DNA from: Anaerostipes amylophilus
Lineage (GTDB): Bacteria > Bacillota > Clostridia > Lachnospirales > Lachnospiraceae
Assembly (NCBI RefSeq): GCF_025567365.1
Contig: NZ_JAOQJG010000002.1
Coordinates: 1 to 64,000, forward strand
Direction: 5' to 3'
Length of the DNA: 64,000 nt
This document shows positions 46,264 through 55,183 of the stretch, one piece after another. The position numbers were made by a program, and so were the translations under genes. Every line of letters starts with the position of its first letter. The stretch's first letter is position 1. The notes beneath the pieces are model-generated. The model worked only from the letters and a program-made list of their open reading frames with translations. It was not told where the DNA came from and made no database searches.

Positions 46264-47145
46264 TTATAAGATTTCGATTGAGAAGCTTAAAGTTTCTGAT
46301 TCACCAGATTGTAAGAATCGAACCCCGCGTTTATGCTCAAACACATCATCCTCATCACTACATGTAGAAGTTCCGCTCCAAGGTTCCAAAGCAACAAATG
46401 GTCCATCATTCGCACTAGACCAAACCCCAAGATAATCAAAATCAGGGAAAGAAACTAAAATACCATGACCAGTTTTCTTGTGTTTCAGAGCAACTTTTCT
46501 AGATTTCAACGCATCAAAGACTAAAGCATCCTTATAGAATAAAGAATGTCTCACAGGGATAACCGCTTCATTTTCAAGAACAGAAACTCGGTCAGCGTTG
46601 TTGATCAGTCCATCCTCTGTAAGTTGTGCACAGGCAGCATTCTCTGGCTGCTCAAATTCTACGATATAATCTTCAAAGGATTCATTTTCAAAAACAGGAC
46701 AGTTAAATGCAGGATGACCACCAACACAGTATGGCATTACCACAGAATCATGATTGATCACAGTGTGACTTACTTTTACGCCGTGTTCTGTCAATTCATA
46801 TGTCATCTGAAGTTCAAAATCATATGGATACTGTTCCTTTGTTTTATCATTAGCTTTTAAAGAATATGTAATGCTGGTATCAGAAGAAGAAACAAGATCA
46901 AATTCTAATCTTCTTGCAAGTCCATGTCGCCCAAAAGAGCATGTTTTGTTGTCGCCGATCGTGGCAGTTCCATTTCGAAGACATCCAACAATTGGGAATA
47001 ATACAGGAGCCTGTCCACTCCAGAATTCAGGGTTCCCCTGCCAGAGATATTCAGTGCCAGAAGCATCTTTGATAGAAGTTAATTCAGCACCAAGAGATTT
47101 TAAAGTAACAGATACATTTTCATTGTGTAAAGTTGTGTTGCTCAT
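46264..47145 (-). CDS. aldose 1-epimerase family protein (LacX/YihR-like)
   Basis: 293 residues. GALT/GalM-like beta-sandwich: LTSIKDASGTEYLWQGNPEFWSGQAPVLFPIVG, His in SFGRHGLARR, VSHTVINHD, GGHPAFNCP and the C-terminal ALEPWSGTSTCSDEDDVFEHK with the acid. It interconverts sugar anomers; the substrate is undefined. AGGAGG precedes the ATG. Confidence 0.88.
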   Translation of the reverse strand: MSNTTLHNENVSVTLKSLGAELTSIKDASGTEYLWQGNPEFWSGQAPVLFPIVGCLRNGTATIGDNKTCSFGRHGLARRLEFDLVSSSDTSITYSLKANDKTKEQYPYDFELQMTYELTEHGVKVSHTVINHDSVVMPYCVGGHPAFNCPVFENESFEDYIVEFEQPENAACAQLTEDGLINNADRVSVLENEAVIPVRHSLFYKDALVFDALKSRKVALKHKKTGHGILVSFPDFDYLGVWSSANDGPFVALEPWSGTSTCSDEDDVFEHKRGVRFLQSGESETLSFSIEIL

Positions 47146-47177
47146 GAGAAATCCTCCTAGATTTAATATTATTTTTT

Positions 47178-47186
47178 ATTATACCA
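47178..47186 (-). promoter_or_regulatory. extended -10 promoter of the epimerase gene
   Basis: Read on the minus strand, TGG-TATAAT, 33 nt upstream of the start codon; -35 weak. Confidence 0.5.
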
Positions 47187-47339
47187 TGAATCAGCTTGTA
47201 AAAAAACGTACATTTTATAAGGAAAAACATTGTTTTTCATAAGAATCAGTAGAAATTTTTATAGGTGTGTGATAATATGACTAAGTATGCGTAGAAAAGT
47301 AAAATGATAGATAGAAAGAATAGAAAAGAGGAAAAAACT

Positions 47340-48935
47340 ATGGCAAACAGCATTGAGCAGGAAATTGGCCGCAGAAGAACCTTTGCGATCATCTCCCATC
47401 CGGATGCAGGTAAGACAACGCTGACAGAGAAATTCCTTTTATATGGAGGAGCGATTAATACAGCAGGGTCAGTTAAAGGAAAAGCAAACTCAAAACATGC
47501 AGTATCTGACTGGATGGAGATTGAGAAAGAGAGAGGTATCTCTGTAACATCTTCTGTATTACAGTTTGAATATGAAGGAAAATGTATTAATATCCTTGAT
47601 ACACCAGGACATGAGGACTTCTCAGAAGATACTTACCGTACATTAATGGCAGCAGACTGTGCCGTCATGGTAATTGATGCATCAAAGGGTGTTGAACCAC
47701 AGACAATTAAGTTATTTAAAGTATGTGTCATGAGACATATCCCAATCTTTACATTTATCAATAAGATGGACCGTGAAGCCAAAGATACATTTGACCTGTT
47801 AGATGATATCGAGAAAGTTTTAGGAATCGAAACATGTCCGATCAACTGGCCGATCGGATGCGGTAAGGAATTCAAAGGTGTATACGAACGTGCATCAAGA
47901 AATATCTTAAGATTCGAGGCAGTATCCACAGGTGGAGCAAAAGAAGCAAAAGAAACAATTATTTCTGCTGACGATGATAATGCGGCAGACTTAATCGGAG
48001 AAGATTTCTATGATAACCTTATGGAAGAGATTGAACTATTAGATGGCGCAGCAGCAGAATTAGATATGGACAAAGTACATCAGGGAAAATTATCACCAGT
48101 ATTTTTCGGATCAGCTCTTACAAACTTTGGTGTAGAACCATTCTTAGAGCATTTCTTAAAGATGACAAACAGACCGCTTGCAAGAACATCTAAAGGAGAA
48201 GAAGTAGATCCTGTGAAAAATGGATTCTCAGCATTTGTCTTTAAGATTCAGGCGAACATGAACAAAAACCACCGAGACAGAATCGCATTTATGAGAATCT
48301 GCTCTGGAAAATTCGAAGCAAACATGGAAGTAAAACATGTACAGAGCAAGAAAAAAATGAGATTATCCCAGCCACAGCAGATCATGGCACAGGAACGTAA
48401 GATCGTTGATGAAGCTTATGCGGGAGATATCATCGGTGTATTTGACCCAGGAATCTTCTCTATCGGAGACACTGTCTGCCTTCCAAAAGATGACTTTGAA
48501 TACGAAGGAATTCCAACATTCGCACCAGAGCATTTTGCAAGAGTTATTCAGTTAGATTCCATGAAAAGAAAACAGTTTGTTAAAGGTGTCGAACAGATCG
48601 CACAGGAAGGAGCTATTCAGATCTTCCAGGAACACGAGGCAGGATTTGCAGAGATCATCGTAGGAGTTGTAGGAACACTGCAGTTTGATGTATTAAAATA
48701 TCGTCTGGAAAATGAATATAACTGTGAGATCCGTTTAGAACCGCTTCCATATCAGGCAATCCGCTGGATCAAAGACCGCGATACAGATATGAACAAGCTT
48801 CGTGGTGTATCTGAAGTGAAGAAAGTAAAAGATATGAGAGGAAATCCATTATTACTGTTTAAAAATGAATGGGGAATTCAGTTTGTATTAGACAGAAATG
48901 AAGGACTAGAGCTTGTTGAATTCAGCAAAGAATAA
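47340..48935 (+). CDS. prfC: peptide chain release factor 3
   Basis: 531 residues. GTPase P-loop AIISHPDAGKTTLTEKFLLYGGAINTAGSVKGK, switch DTPGHEDFSEDTYRTL, NKMDREAKD, then domain II and a C-terminal RF3 domain (FQEHEAGFAEIIVGVVGTLQFDVL). It recycles RF1/RF2 after termination. ATG 47340 follows AGAGG; an in-frame start 36 nt earlier lacks a site. Confidence 0.95.
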   Translation: MANSIEQEIGRRRTFAIISHPDAGKTTLTEKFLLYGGAINTAGSVKGKANSKHAVSDWMEIEKERGISVTSSVLQFEYEGKCINILDTPGHEDFSEDTYRTLMAADCAVMVIDASKGVEPQTIKLFKVCVMRHIPIFTFINKMDREAKDTFDLLDDIEKVLGIETCPINWPIGCGKEFKGVYERASRNILRFEAVSTGGAKEAKETIISADDDNAADLIGEDFYDNLMEEIELLDGAAAELDMDKVHQGKLSPVFFGSALTNFGVEPFLEHFLKMTNRPLARTSKGEEVDPVKNGFSAFVFKIQANMNKNHRDRIAFMRICSGKFEANMEVKHVQSKKKMRLSQPQQIMAQERKIVDEAYAGDIIGVFDPGIFSIGDTVCLPKDDFEYEGIPTFAPEHFARVIQLDSMKRKQFVKGVEQIAQEGAIQIFQEHEAGFAEIIVGVVGTLQFDVLKYRLENEYNCEIRLEPLPYQAIRWIKDRDTDMNKLRGVSEVKKVKDMRGNPLLLFKNEWGIQFVLDRNEGLELVEFSKE

Positions 48936-48973
48936 ACCGGATAATTGTATTATTTTTAGAAAAGCAAAAAGAT

Positions 48974-49002
48974 TGTAACTTAAGTAAAAGAATGATATAT
49001 TA
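48974..49002 (+). promoter_or_regulatory. sigma-A type promoter of the polysaccharide operon
   Basis: TTGTAA (48974-48979), 17-nt spacer, TATATT (48997-49002), 67 nt before the PHP gene. Confidence 0.6.
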
Positions 49003-49069
49003 TACTAGAGTAGTTCTTAAGATAGAAAGAATACTCTGATATTATGCCAACATTAGAAAAGAGATTGTT

Positions 49070-49780
49070 ATGGGAATGATAGATATTCATACACACATAT
49101 TATACGGGGTTGATGACGGGGCTAAGACGCTCAGTGATTCAATGGAACTTCTGGATGAAGAACGTGAACAAGGTGTGGATACAGTGATAATGACTTCTCA
49201 TTACGGACCGAAGTTTGGATATCCGGACAAAGAGATAATAATGGAACATTTTGAAGAGATTTCCAAGAAAGCAGAGAAGTATTATCCAGAGATAGAGTTA
49301 TATCTTGGAAGTGAATTATATTATCAGGAAAGTACGATCTCAGATTTAGACAGTGGTAAAGCATTGACGATGAATGGAACACGATATGTTTTAGTAGAAT
49401 TTGGAGTGAACGATCCTTATACATACATATATCGTGCGATCCAGAGCTTCGGATATGCAGGCTACATTCCGATCATAGCACATGCAGAACGTTATGAAGC
49501 AGTGTTCCGCCATATCAACAGGATTGAAGAACTAGTTAGTCTTGGAGCATATATTCAGATTAACGCAGAAAGTCTGATCGGGGGAATCTTTGACAAACGT
49601 TCATCTTTTTGTAAGAAGCTTACAAAAGAAGGACTGATACATTTTTTAGGAAGTGACTGCCATGATTTTAGAAACCGCAGACCGAATATGAAGAAAGCGG
49701 CAGAGGTAGTTCTTAAGAAGAATGCACAACAGATTCTTGAAACAAATCCAAGGAATATGTTGGAGGGGAAAAGTATCTAA
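49070..49780 (+). CDS. CpsB/CapC-type PHP-domain tyrosine-protein phosphatase
   Basis: 236 residues. Metal motifs MIDIHTHILYGVDDGAKT, VIMTSHYGPKFG, PIIAHAERYEAV and FLGSDCHDFRNRRPNM are those of the Mn-dependent PHP phosphatases that remove phosphate from the BY-kinase tail. It sits before the Wzz and kinase genes as in pneumococcal cpsBCD. Confidence 0.92.
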   Translation: MGMIDIHTHILYGVDDGAKTLSDSMELLDEEREQGVDTVIMTSHYGPKFGYPDKEIIMEHFEEISKKAEKYYPEIELYLGSELYYQESTISDLDSGKALTMNGTRYVLVEFGVNDPYTYIYRAIQSFGYAGYIPIIAHAERYEAVFRHINRIEELVSLGAYIQINAESLIGGIFDKRSSFCKKLTKEGLIHFLGSDCHDFRNRRPNMKKAAEVVLKKNAQQILETNPRNMLEGKSI

Positions 49781-49859
49781 GGAAAGGGAAGCAATATCTA
49801 TGTATGAATTAGAAAATGACGATGAAATTGATTTAAGGGAGTTATTTCTTGCATTAAAG

Positions 49860-49867
49860 AAAAAAAT
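49860..49867 (+). repeat. left target-site duplication AAAAAAAT
   Basis: Eight bases repeated at 51319-51326 directly outside the element ends, the usual size for IS256-family insertions. Confidence 0.85.
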
Positions 49868-49893
49868 GAGACTGTTTCAAGTTTTGTGTAAAC
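49868..49893 (+). repeat. IS left terminal inverted repeat
   Basis: Starts GAGACTGTTTC and ends TTTGTGTAAAC. It matches the right end at 19 of 26 positions without gaps. Confidence 0.85.
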
Positions 49894-50022
49894 ACAAAAA
49901 ACTGATATAAGATTAATCAATAGTTATGAGGGTTATGAGTCAAATTTTGACTCATAGCCCTTATCTGCATTATACAAAAGATTTTAGGCATGTCAAATAA
50001 ACCTGTCTAAAAACACAGATTT

Positions 50023-51246
50023 TTAATACATATATTTTTCTAATCGTTCTTCAAAAAATATATCTAATTGTGCACGGATCTGGCTCCAGTCTCTTCTGCG
50101 ACCAGTCCATTTTTTTGTGATGTCCATCGTTGCCAAATAAAGCATTTTTAATAAGCTGTCATCAGTTGGAAATACAGTTTTGCTTTTTGTCACTTTTCGC
50201 AACTGACGATTGAATCCTTCGATGGCATTTGTTGTATAAATAAGTTTTCTAACCTGTTCTGGATATTTAAAATAAGTAGCCAGTGTTGCCCAGCGTTCGC
50301 TCCATGATTTATAGATTTTTGGATATTTTGAGTTCCACTTTTCTCCGAAATCTTCAAGATTTTCTAAAGCGATNTCAGCCATTACTTTTCGATTGTCTTT
50401 ATAAGATACATATCTTGTGGTATTTCGTATCTGATGAATGATGCACTGTTGTATCTCTGTCTGTGGAAATACAGCTTCGATTGCCTGTGGAAATCCTGTC
50501 AGTCCATCCACACATGTGATCAGAATATCTTCAACGCCACGATTTTTCAGCCCATTGATGATAGAAAGCCAAAATTTAGCACTTTCATTATCACCCACAT
50601 ACATTCCAAGGACTTCTTTTTTACCATCCATGTTGACCCCAAGAGCGATATAAACAGCACGTTTTACAATTCGGCCTTCACTTCGCACATGATAGTGGAT
50701 TGCATCCATATAAACAACTGCATAGACTTCTTCCAAAGGTCTTTCCTGCCATTCTTTTACGATCGGAAGGATCTTATCTGTAATCCTGCTGATCGTACTG
50801 TCTGATATATCAATGTCGTAGAGTTCTTTCATGTGAGATTCAATATCTCCGGTCGTCATGCCTTTTGCATACATGGAGAGAATCTTTTCCTCCATGTCCT
50901 GGGTAACAGTATTCTGATATTTTTTGATTAATCTGGGTTCATATTCGCCATTACGATCACGAGGAACAGCGATTTCCATATCCCCATAACTGGTATGCAT
51001 GGTTTTCCCAGAATGACCATTGCGACTGTTATTGGTATCTTTATTACGATAATCATATCTGGAATAGCCTAGTTCCTCATTAAGTTCTTCATCCAGAGCA
51101 CCTTCAAGGATCACTGACATCATATCACGCATGATTGCATTAACATCTGTTCCATTTTTTACACTGATATCATTGTCCTTTAAATATCCTTGCATTAATT
51201 GTCTTAATGCTGCTTTTTGTGGTGTGTCTCCTTTTCTTCTTCCCAT
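50023..51246 (-). CDS. IS256-family (Mutator-type) transposase
   Basis: 407 residues. DDE catalytic residues: Asp in VYMDAIHYHV, Asp in ITCVDGLTGFPQAI, and Glu in TTNAIEGFNRQLRKVTK; C/H region QQCIIHQIRN. N-terminal ARLLRQLMQGYLKDND-like helix-turn region. One base (50374) is undetermined in the sequence, leaving one unknown residue in a helix (KVMA-x-IALENL). Otherwise full length and apparently active. Confidence 0.95.
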   Translation of the reverse strand: MGRRKGDTPQKAALRQLMQGYLKDNDISVKNGTDVNAIMRDMMSVILEGALDEELNEELGYSRYDYRNKDTNNSRNGHSGKTMHTSYGDMEIAVPRDRNGEYEPRLIKKYQNTVTQDMEEKILSMYAKGMTTGDIESHMKELYDIDISDSTISRITDKILPIVKEWQERPLEEVYAVVYMDAIHYHVRSEGRIVKRAVYIALGVNMDGKKEVLGMYVGDNESAKFWLSIINGLKNRGVEDILITCVDGLTGFPQAIEAVFPQTEIQQCIIHQIRNTTRYVSYKDNRKVMAXIALENLEDFGEKWNSKYPKIYKSWSERWATLATYFKYPEQVRKLIYTTNAIEGFNRQLRKVTKSKTVFPTDDSLLKMLYLATMDITKKWTGRRRDWSQIRAQLDIFFEERLEKYMY

Positions 51247-51292
51247 AAAAAAACCTCCAAACTGAGTAATATTATCTTACATCAGTTTGAAG

Positions 51293-51318
51293 GTTTACAC
51301 AAACTTTGGGATACTCCC
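51293..51318 (-). repeat. IS right terminal inverted repeat
   Basis: Read inward on the minus strand, it starts GGGAGTATCCC and ends TTTGTGTAAAC. Confidence 0.85.
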
Positions 51319-51326
51319 AAAAAAAT
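51319..51326 (+). repeat. right target-site duplication AAAAAAAT
   Basis: Identical to 49860-49867. Confidence 0.85.
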
Positions 51327-51976
51327 TGTCTGGATTCTGCTTACAACGATCGTGTTTGCAGGAGCAGCAGGACTCATTACCAAATTTGCAATGACACCAG
51401 TTTATTCTTCCAGTGCACAGCTTTATGTTATGTCTAAGAGTGGAATTTCACAGTTAACAGACTTAACAATGGGAACACAGCTTACACAGGATTATATGGT
51501 AATTGTTAAGACAAGACCAGTGCTTGAACAGGTGATCAATGATCTGAAACTTGATATGGATTACAAAGAATTAAGCGAAAAGATCACAGTTGAGAATCCA
51601 ACAGATACACGAATCATGCAGATCACAGTATCTGATAATGATCCAGAACTTGCGAAGAACATCACACAGGATCTTGCAGAAGTAACATCAAAGACAGTTG
51701 CAGAGAAGATGGATGTGAAATCACCAACGATCATTGAGAATGCTTATAAGTCAGAACAGCCAGACAGCCCAAGTCTCAAGAAGAATGTAGCGATCGGAGC
51801 GATTCTTGGATTTATTCTGATGGCAGCAGCAATTGTGATCCAGTATCTGATGAATGATACAATCCTTAAGGAAGATGATATTGAGAAATATCTTGGAATC
51901 AATACTTTAGCGCAGTTACCATTAGTGAAAGGTACATCAAAGCGTACAAAGAAAGTAAAGAGGGCGAGGTAGTACA

Positions 51977-52684
51977 ATGAAGAAAGTAACAATGAATCTG
52001 CCAGAGGTCAAAGACTATCGTCTGACAGAAGGATTAAATCAATTAAAGACAAATCTTGCATTTTGCGGAAAAGACATCAAAGTTATTATTATAACAAGCA
52101 GTGTGCCAAACGAAGGAAAGAGTTCAGTTGCATTTGATCTTTCCAAGACGATGGCAGAAGGCGGTAAGAAGATTCTGATGGTTGATGCAGACCTTAGAAA
52201 GTCCGTGCTGGCTGCGAAGTATCATATTCAGGGAATTGATAAAGGATTAAGTCATTACCTGACAGGACAGGCAGAAATCGAAGATATCATCTATGAGACA
52301 GAGACAGAAGGATTTTATCTGTCCGTTGCCGGACCATTATCACCAGATCCAACAAGTCTTCTTGATTCTGATCAGTTTCAGAAATTTATTGACAAAGTAA
52401 GAGAAGATTACGACTATGTGATCATTGATGCCCCTCCTCTTGGAGTAGTGATCGATGCAGTGATCATTGGCAAATACTGTGATGGTGCAGTTCTTGTGAT
52501 CGAGCAGGGAGTTATCAAACGTAAAGTAGTACAAGATGTCATCAAGCAGCTTAAGAGGGGCGAGGTGCGTATCCTTGGGGCTGTATTAAATAAAGTTGAT
52601 GAACGTATCGGAGCGTATGGAGCTTATGATTATAAATATTCATATTCATACTATGGTGATTCTGATGCGGAAGACAGACATTAA
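51977..52684 (+). CDS. CpsD/CapB-type bacterial tyrosine kinase
   Basis: 235 residues. Walker A SVPNEGKSSVAFDL, Walker A' ILMVDADLRKSV, Walker B YVIIDAPPLG. The C-terminal tyrosine cluster (GAYGAYDYKYSYSYYGD) is the autophosphorylation tail. It acts with the CpsC partner encoded just upstream (here interrupted) and is reversed by the PHP phosphatase. Confidence 0.94.
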   Translation: MKKVTMNLPEVKDYRLTEGLNQLKTNLAFCGKDIKVIIITSSVPNEGKSSVAFDLSKTMAEGGKKILMVDADLRKSVLAAKYHIQGIDKGLSHYLTGQAEIEDIIYETETEGFYLSVAGPLSPDPTSLLDSDQFQKFIDKVREDYDYVIIDAPPLGVVIDAVIIGKYCDGAVLVIEQGVIKRKVVQDVIKQLKRGEVRILGAVLNKVDERIGAYGAYDYKYSYSYYGDSDAEDRH

Positions 52685-52710
52685 AATACTTAATAAGGAG
52701 GAATGTAAGT

Positions 52711-53883
52711 ATGAGTAACAAAATGATCAAGAAAGCAGCAGCTTGTACATTATCAGCAGTTATGGCTTTCGGACTTGTTGCAGTTACAGATGCACCAAAG
52801 ACAACAAATGTAAGTGCTGCAACAAAAAAAGTTAAGAAACTTTCTTTCAAAAAGAAAGGCTATGTAATGAAGAGTGCAGGACGTTGGATGAACGTAAGAA
52901 TCCGTCTGATCTTTTCACCAAAAAGCTCTAAAACTAAGAATCTGACTTACAAAACAAGCAACAAAAAGATTGCGACAGTTTCTAAAACAGGTATCTTAAG
53001 AACAAAGAAAAAAGGTACAGTGACAATCACAGCAATTGCTAAGAATAATAAGAAAGCAAAAGCTACAATGACACTGACTGTTGGTAAAGTTGTAAAAACT
53101 CTGAAGTTCAAAGAAGGAACAAAGAAAACAGTAACAGCTGGAAGCAAGTTTACACTTCACCCAACATACAAACCAAAAGATGCTGCAACAAAGGCAGTAA
53201 CATGGAAATCAAGCAATACTAAGGTTGCAACAGTATCATCTAAAGGTAAAGTAACAACAAAGAAAGATGGTACAGTAACAATCACAGCAACAGCAAAAGA
53301 CGCTGGTAAGAAGAAAGCTACTTTTAAAGTAACTGTTAAGAAAAAAGCAGTAACACCAGCAAAACCTACAACTGAAACATTAATACCAGTTGCTACAGGT
53401 AATGGAAAAGTTAAATTAAGCGGAATCGATCCAAAGGCATCACAGTATGTTTTAAAATACAAAGATAACAGTGTAACTATTTCAGCAAAAGAAGCAAAAG
53501 AAGCATTAGGATATCTTGATAATCCAGAATCTGGTTACCAAGCTTGGGTAAATACATCATATCGTGAAAAAGGATTTGTATCAGTATCAGGTAAAGGTAA
53601 TACAAAAACTGTAACATTGACTGCAAATACAAAATACGCTGGTAAATACGAAGTAACTGTAACAGAAGTAAGTGTTGGAAAAGAATATAAAGTTCATGCA
53701 AAAAGAGTAACTACTGGTGGAACACGTGATATTACAGTAACAGTTAGTAATGGAGTAGTAACAGCTAAGAATGATAAAACTGGTGTTGAATATACAGCTC
53801 AGAAAGAAAATGGTAAATATTCTATCGAATTACCAGAATCCATTGGAAACAATGTAACAATCATTCAGACAGTTGCAAAATAA
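52711..53883 (+). CDS. secreted protein with two Big_2 Ig-like domains
   Basis: 390 residues. Signal peptide KKAAACTLSAVMAFGLVAVTDA, probably cut before SAATKK. Big_2 repeats lie at about 36-118 (YKTSNKKIATVSKTGILRTKKKGTVTITA) and 119-215 (WKSSNTKVATVSSKGKVTTKKDGTVTITA). The unknown C-terminal ~170 residues are rich in Thr/Val/Lys. AAGGAGG 9 nt before ATG. 26 nt after the kinase, so it may belong to the surface-polysaccharide operon. Function unknown. Confidence 0.82.
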   Translation: MSNKMIKKAAACTLSAVMAFGLVAVTDAPKTTNVSAATKKVKKLSFKKKGYVMKSAGRWMNVRIRLIFSPKSSKTKNLTYKTSNKKIATVSKTGILRTKKKGTVTITAIAKNNKKAKATMTLTVGKVVKTLKFKEGTKKTVTAGSKFTLHPTYKPKDAATKAVTWKSSNTKVATVSSKGKVTTKKDGTVTITATAKDAGKKKATFKVTVKKKAVTPAKPTTETLIPVATGNGKVKLSGIDPKASQYVLKYKDNSVTISAKEAKEALGYLDNPESGYQAWVNTSYREKGFVSVSGKGNTKTVTLTANTKYAGKYEVTVTEVSVGKEYKVHAKRVTTGGTRDITVTVSNGVVTAKNDKTGVEYTAQKENGKYSIELPESIGNNVTIIQTVAK

Positions 53884-53909
53884 TAAATATCATTTTAAAT
53901 GATAATTAA

Positions 53910-53951
53910 AGGAATTCTGGAGGAGATCCTTCTCTGGAATTCCTGTTTTGT
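53910..53951 (+). terminator. intrinsic terminator after the Big_2 gene
   Basis: AGGAATTC/GAATTCCT outer stem (53910-53917 with 53937-53944), inner GAGGAG/CTTCTC, then a T-rich tract. Confidence 0.7.
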
Positions 53952-54008
53952 TATAATTTAATCTTACAAACCAAACATATAGTAAAGAATCAAAGGAAGA
54001 GCGTATCA

Positions 54009-54953
54009 ATGAAGAAAAAGATTACAGCATTTATAATGTCTGTATGCCTGGTTGCTGCTATGATCGCAGATCCAGTTCAGGCAGCTTCTAAAAAGGCATA
54101 TATTAAAACAGGAGTCAGCAGCAAAGTAACTGTATTATGTGGCAAGACTGTTAATTTAAAAGCAAAGACAGTAAACAAAAAGAAGAAGATCACATATAAA
54201 AGTTCAAAGAAATCAGTTGCAACCGTAAGTTCCAAAGGAATCGTCAAAGGGAAAAAATACGGAACAGCAGTGATCACACTCAGAGCAAGTGGAATGAGTG
54301 CAAAAAAAGTGAAAGTCTATGTAAGAAAACCAGTGACTTCTATTAAATTAACTTCAAAATCATCTCTGAAACTTGGAAAAGGAAAGACATCACAGATCAA
54401 GACAAAAGTATATCCAGGTGAAAAGCAGATGGTAAATGCGAAATTGTATTACAAAAGCAGTAATACAAAGGTTGCAACCGTAAGTTCCACTGGAAAGATC
54501 ACAGCAAAAAGTGGAGGATATGCAAAGATTACAGTTTCCACAAGCAAGAGTGCAGGAAAAGTATGCACAAAATATGTAGATGTATTTATTTATGATGGAT
54601 TTAACGATGTCTGTATGGAAACATCAGGAAACAAAACAATTTATACATTTAATCCATCATGGAAATCTGTAACGATCAAATTTACAAGTAATGGGAAAAC
54701 ATATTCTTTTAAAACAAGTGATCTAGGCAGCGATGTGAAACAAGCTTTTAATACACTGACATCTTTTGCAGGATTTAAGATCACAAAATATGGCGTAAAA
54801 GTAATGAAAGATGCGAACAAAGGAAAAAATATTGTTAATTTCCGAATTGTAAAAACAGGTGAAAATTATGATGTTTTAGTAGATAATACAAGATATCAGT
54901 TAACATTCTATAAAAAGATTAAAGGAAAAGTCTCATTTACAGTAGAAAAATAA
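54009..54953 (+). CDS. secreted Big_2-domain protein
   Basis: 314 residues. Signal peptide ITAFIMSVCLVAAMIADPVQA, cut after VQAA. Two Big_2-like repeats (ITYKSSKKSVATVSSKGIVKGKKYGTAVITL; YYKSSNTKVATVSSTGKITAKSGGYAKITV) are followed by a C-terminal beta-rich domain without a known family (about 200-314). A paralogue of the preceding gene in its Ig part, with its own transcript after a terminator. Confidence 0.82.
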   Translation: MKKKITAFIMSVCLVAAMIADPVQAASKKAYIKTGVSSKVTVLCGKTVNLKAKTVNKKKKITYKSSKKSVATVSSKGIVKGKKYGTAVITLRASGMSAKKVKVYVRKPVTSIKLTSKSSLKLGKGKTSQIKTKVYPGEKQMVNAKLYYKSSNTKVATVSSTGKITAKSGGYAKITVSTSKSAGKVCTKYVDVFIYDGFNDVCMETSGNKTIYTFNPSWKSVTIKFTSNGKTYSFKTSDLGSDVKQAFNTLTSFAGFKITKYGVKVMKDANKGKNIVNFRIVKTGENYDVLVDNTRYQLTFYKKIKGKVSFTVEK

Positions 54954-54970
54954 AAAAACACAAAAATCAC

Positions 54971-55000
54971 TTGACAATTAAAAATAAAGCATGATATAAT
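54971..55000 (+). promoter_or_regulatory. sigma-A type promoter of infC-rpmI-rplT
   Basis: TTGACA (54971-54976), 18-nt spacer, TATAAT (54995-55000). The leader of about 177 nt starts near 55007. Confidence 0.85.
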
Positions 55001-55006
55001 ATCAAA

Positions 55007-55183
55007 AGTTGCGAAAGAGCAACCAAAACAACAAAGAAGAGTATCCACTCTCACCTTAGCACATAAGATAGTAGAAGAAGTGACTTGGGTTAATATTTAA
55101 GAATATGATATTTCGTGATCATGCTTGAATTTTATGTGGATAGTCTTATAACTATCCACTTTTTTAATTATCATGGAGGTGTA
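55007..55183 (+). promoter_or_regulatory. L20-type leader (transcription attenuator) of infC
   Basis: Leader ending in an intrinsic terminator: stem GTGGATAGT/ACTATCCAC (55136-55144 with 55151-55159), 6-nt loop, T-run to 55165. An upstream GTATCCAC (55041-55048) can pair with the terminator's left arm, giving an alternative antiterminator. Known Firmicute infC leaders bind ribosomal protein L20, which favours termination. Same layout here, product of the third gene being L20. Confidence 0.8.
55136..55165 (+). terminator. attenuator hairpin in the infC leader
   Basis: 9-bp stem with TATA-rich loop and six T residues, ending 10 nt before the infC ribosome site. Confidence 0.85.

Larger units (their letters stand above)
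49868..51318 (-). mobile_element. IS256-family insertion sequence, 1451 bp
   Basis: Bounded by 8-bp duplications AAAAAAAT. Terminal inverted repeats are 49868-49893 and 51293-51318, 19 of 26 matching, with the inner TTTGTGTAAAC identical. It carries one transposase on the minus strand. The left 155 bp between IR and transposase stop is non-coding and includes a TATGAGGGTTATGAGTC.../GACTCATAGCCCTTAT hairpin near 49925-49967, likely a terminator. Confidence 0.92.
49800..51972 (+). pseudogene. Wzz/CpsC-type polysaccharide co-polymerase split by an IS256-family insertion
   Basis: The 5' part (49800-49867) encodes MYELENDDEIDLRELFLALKK. The 3' part resumes at 51327 with IVWILLTTIVFAGAAGLITKF, the first membrane helix, followed by the Wzz extracytoplasmic domain, the second helix (VAIGAILGFILMAAAIVIQYL) and a Lys/Arg tail. 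Removing the element and one 8-bp duplicate joins the parts exactly in frame, to 237 residues. As it stands, the 5' fragment runs into a stop at 49910. CpsC anchors and activates the downstream kinase and sets chain length, so the operon is probably impaired in this isolate. Confidence 0.9.

Noticed and set aside
51217..51972. A separate full-length gene beginning within the IS right end
   Set aside because: Its first ~37 residues come from the IS terminus, and the Wzz start is found intact on the other side of the element. It is a split gene.
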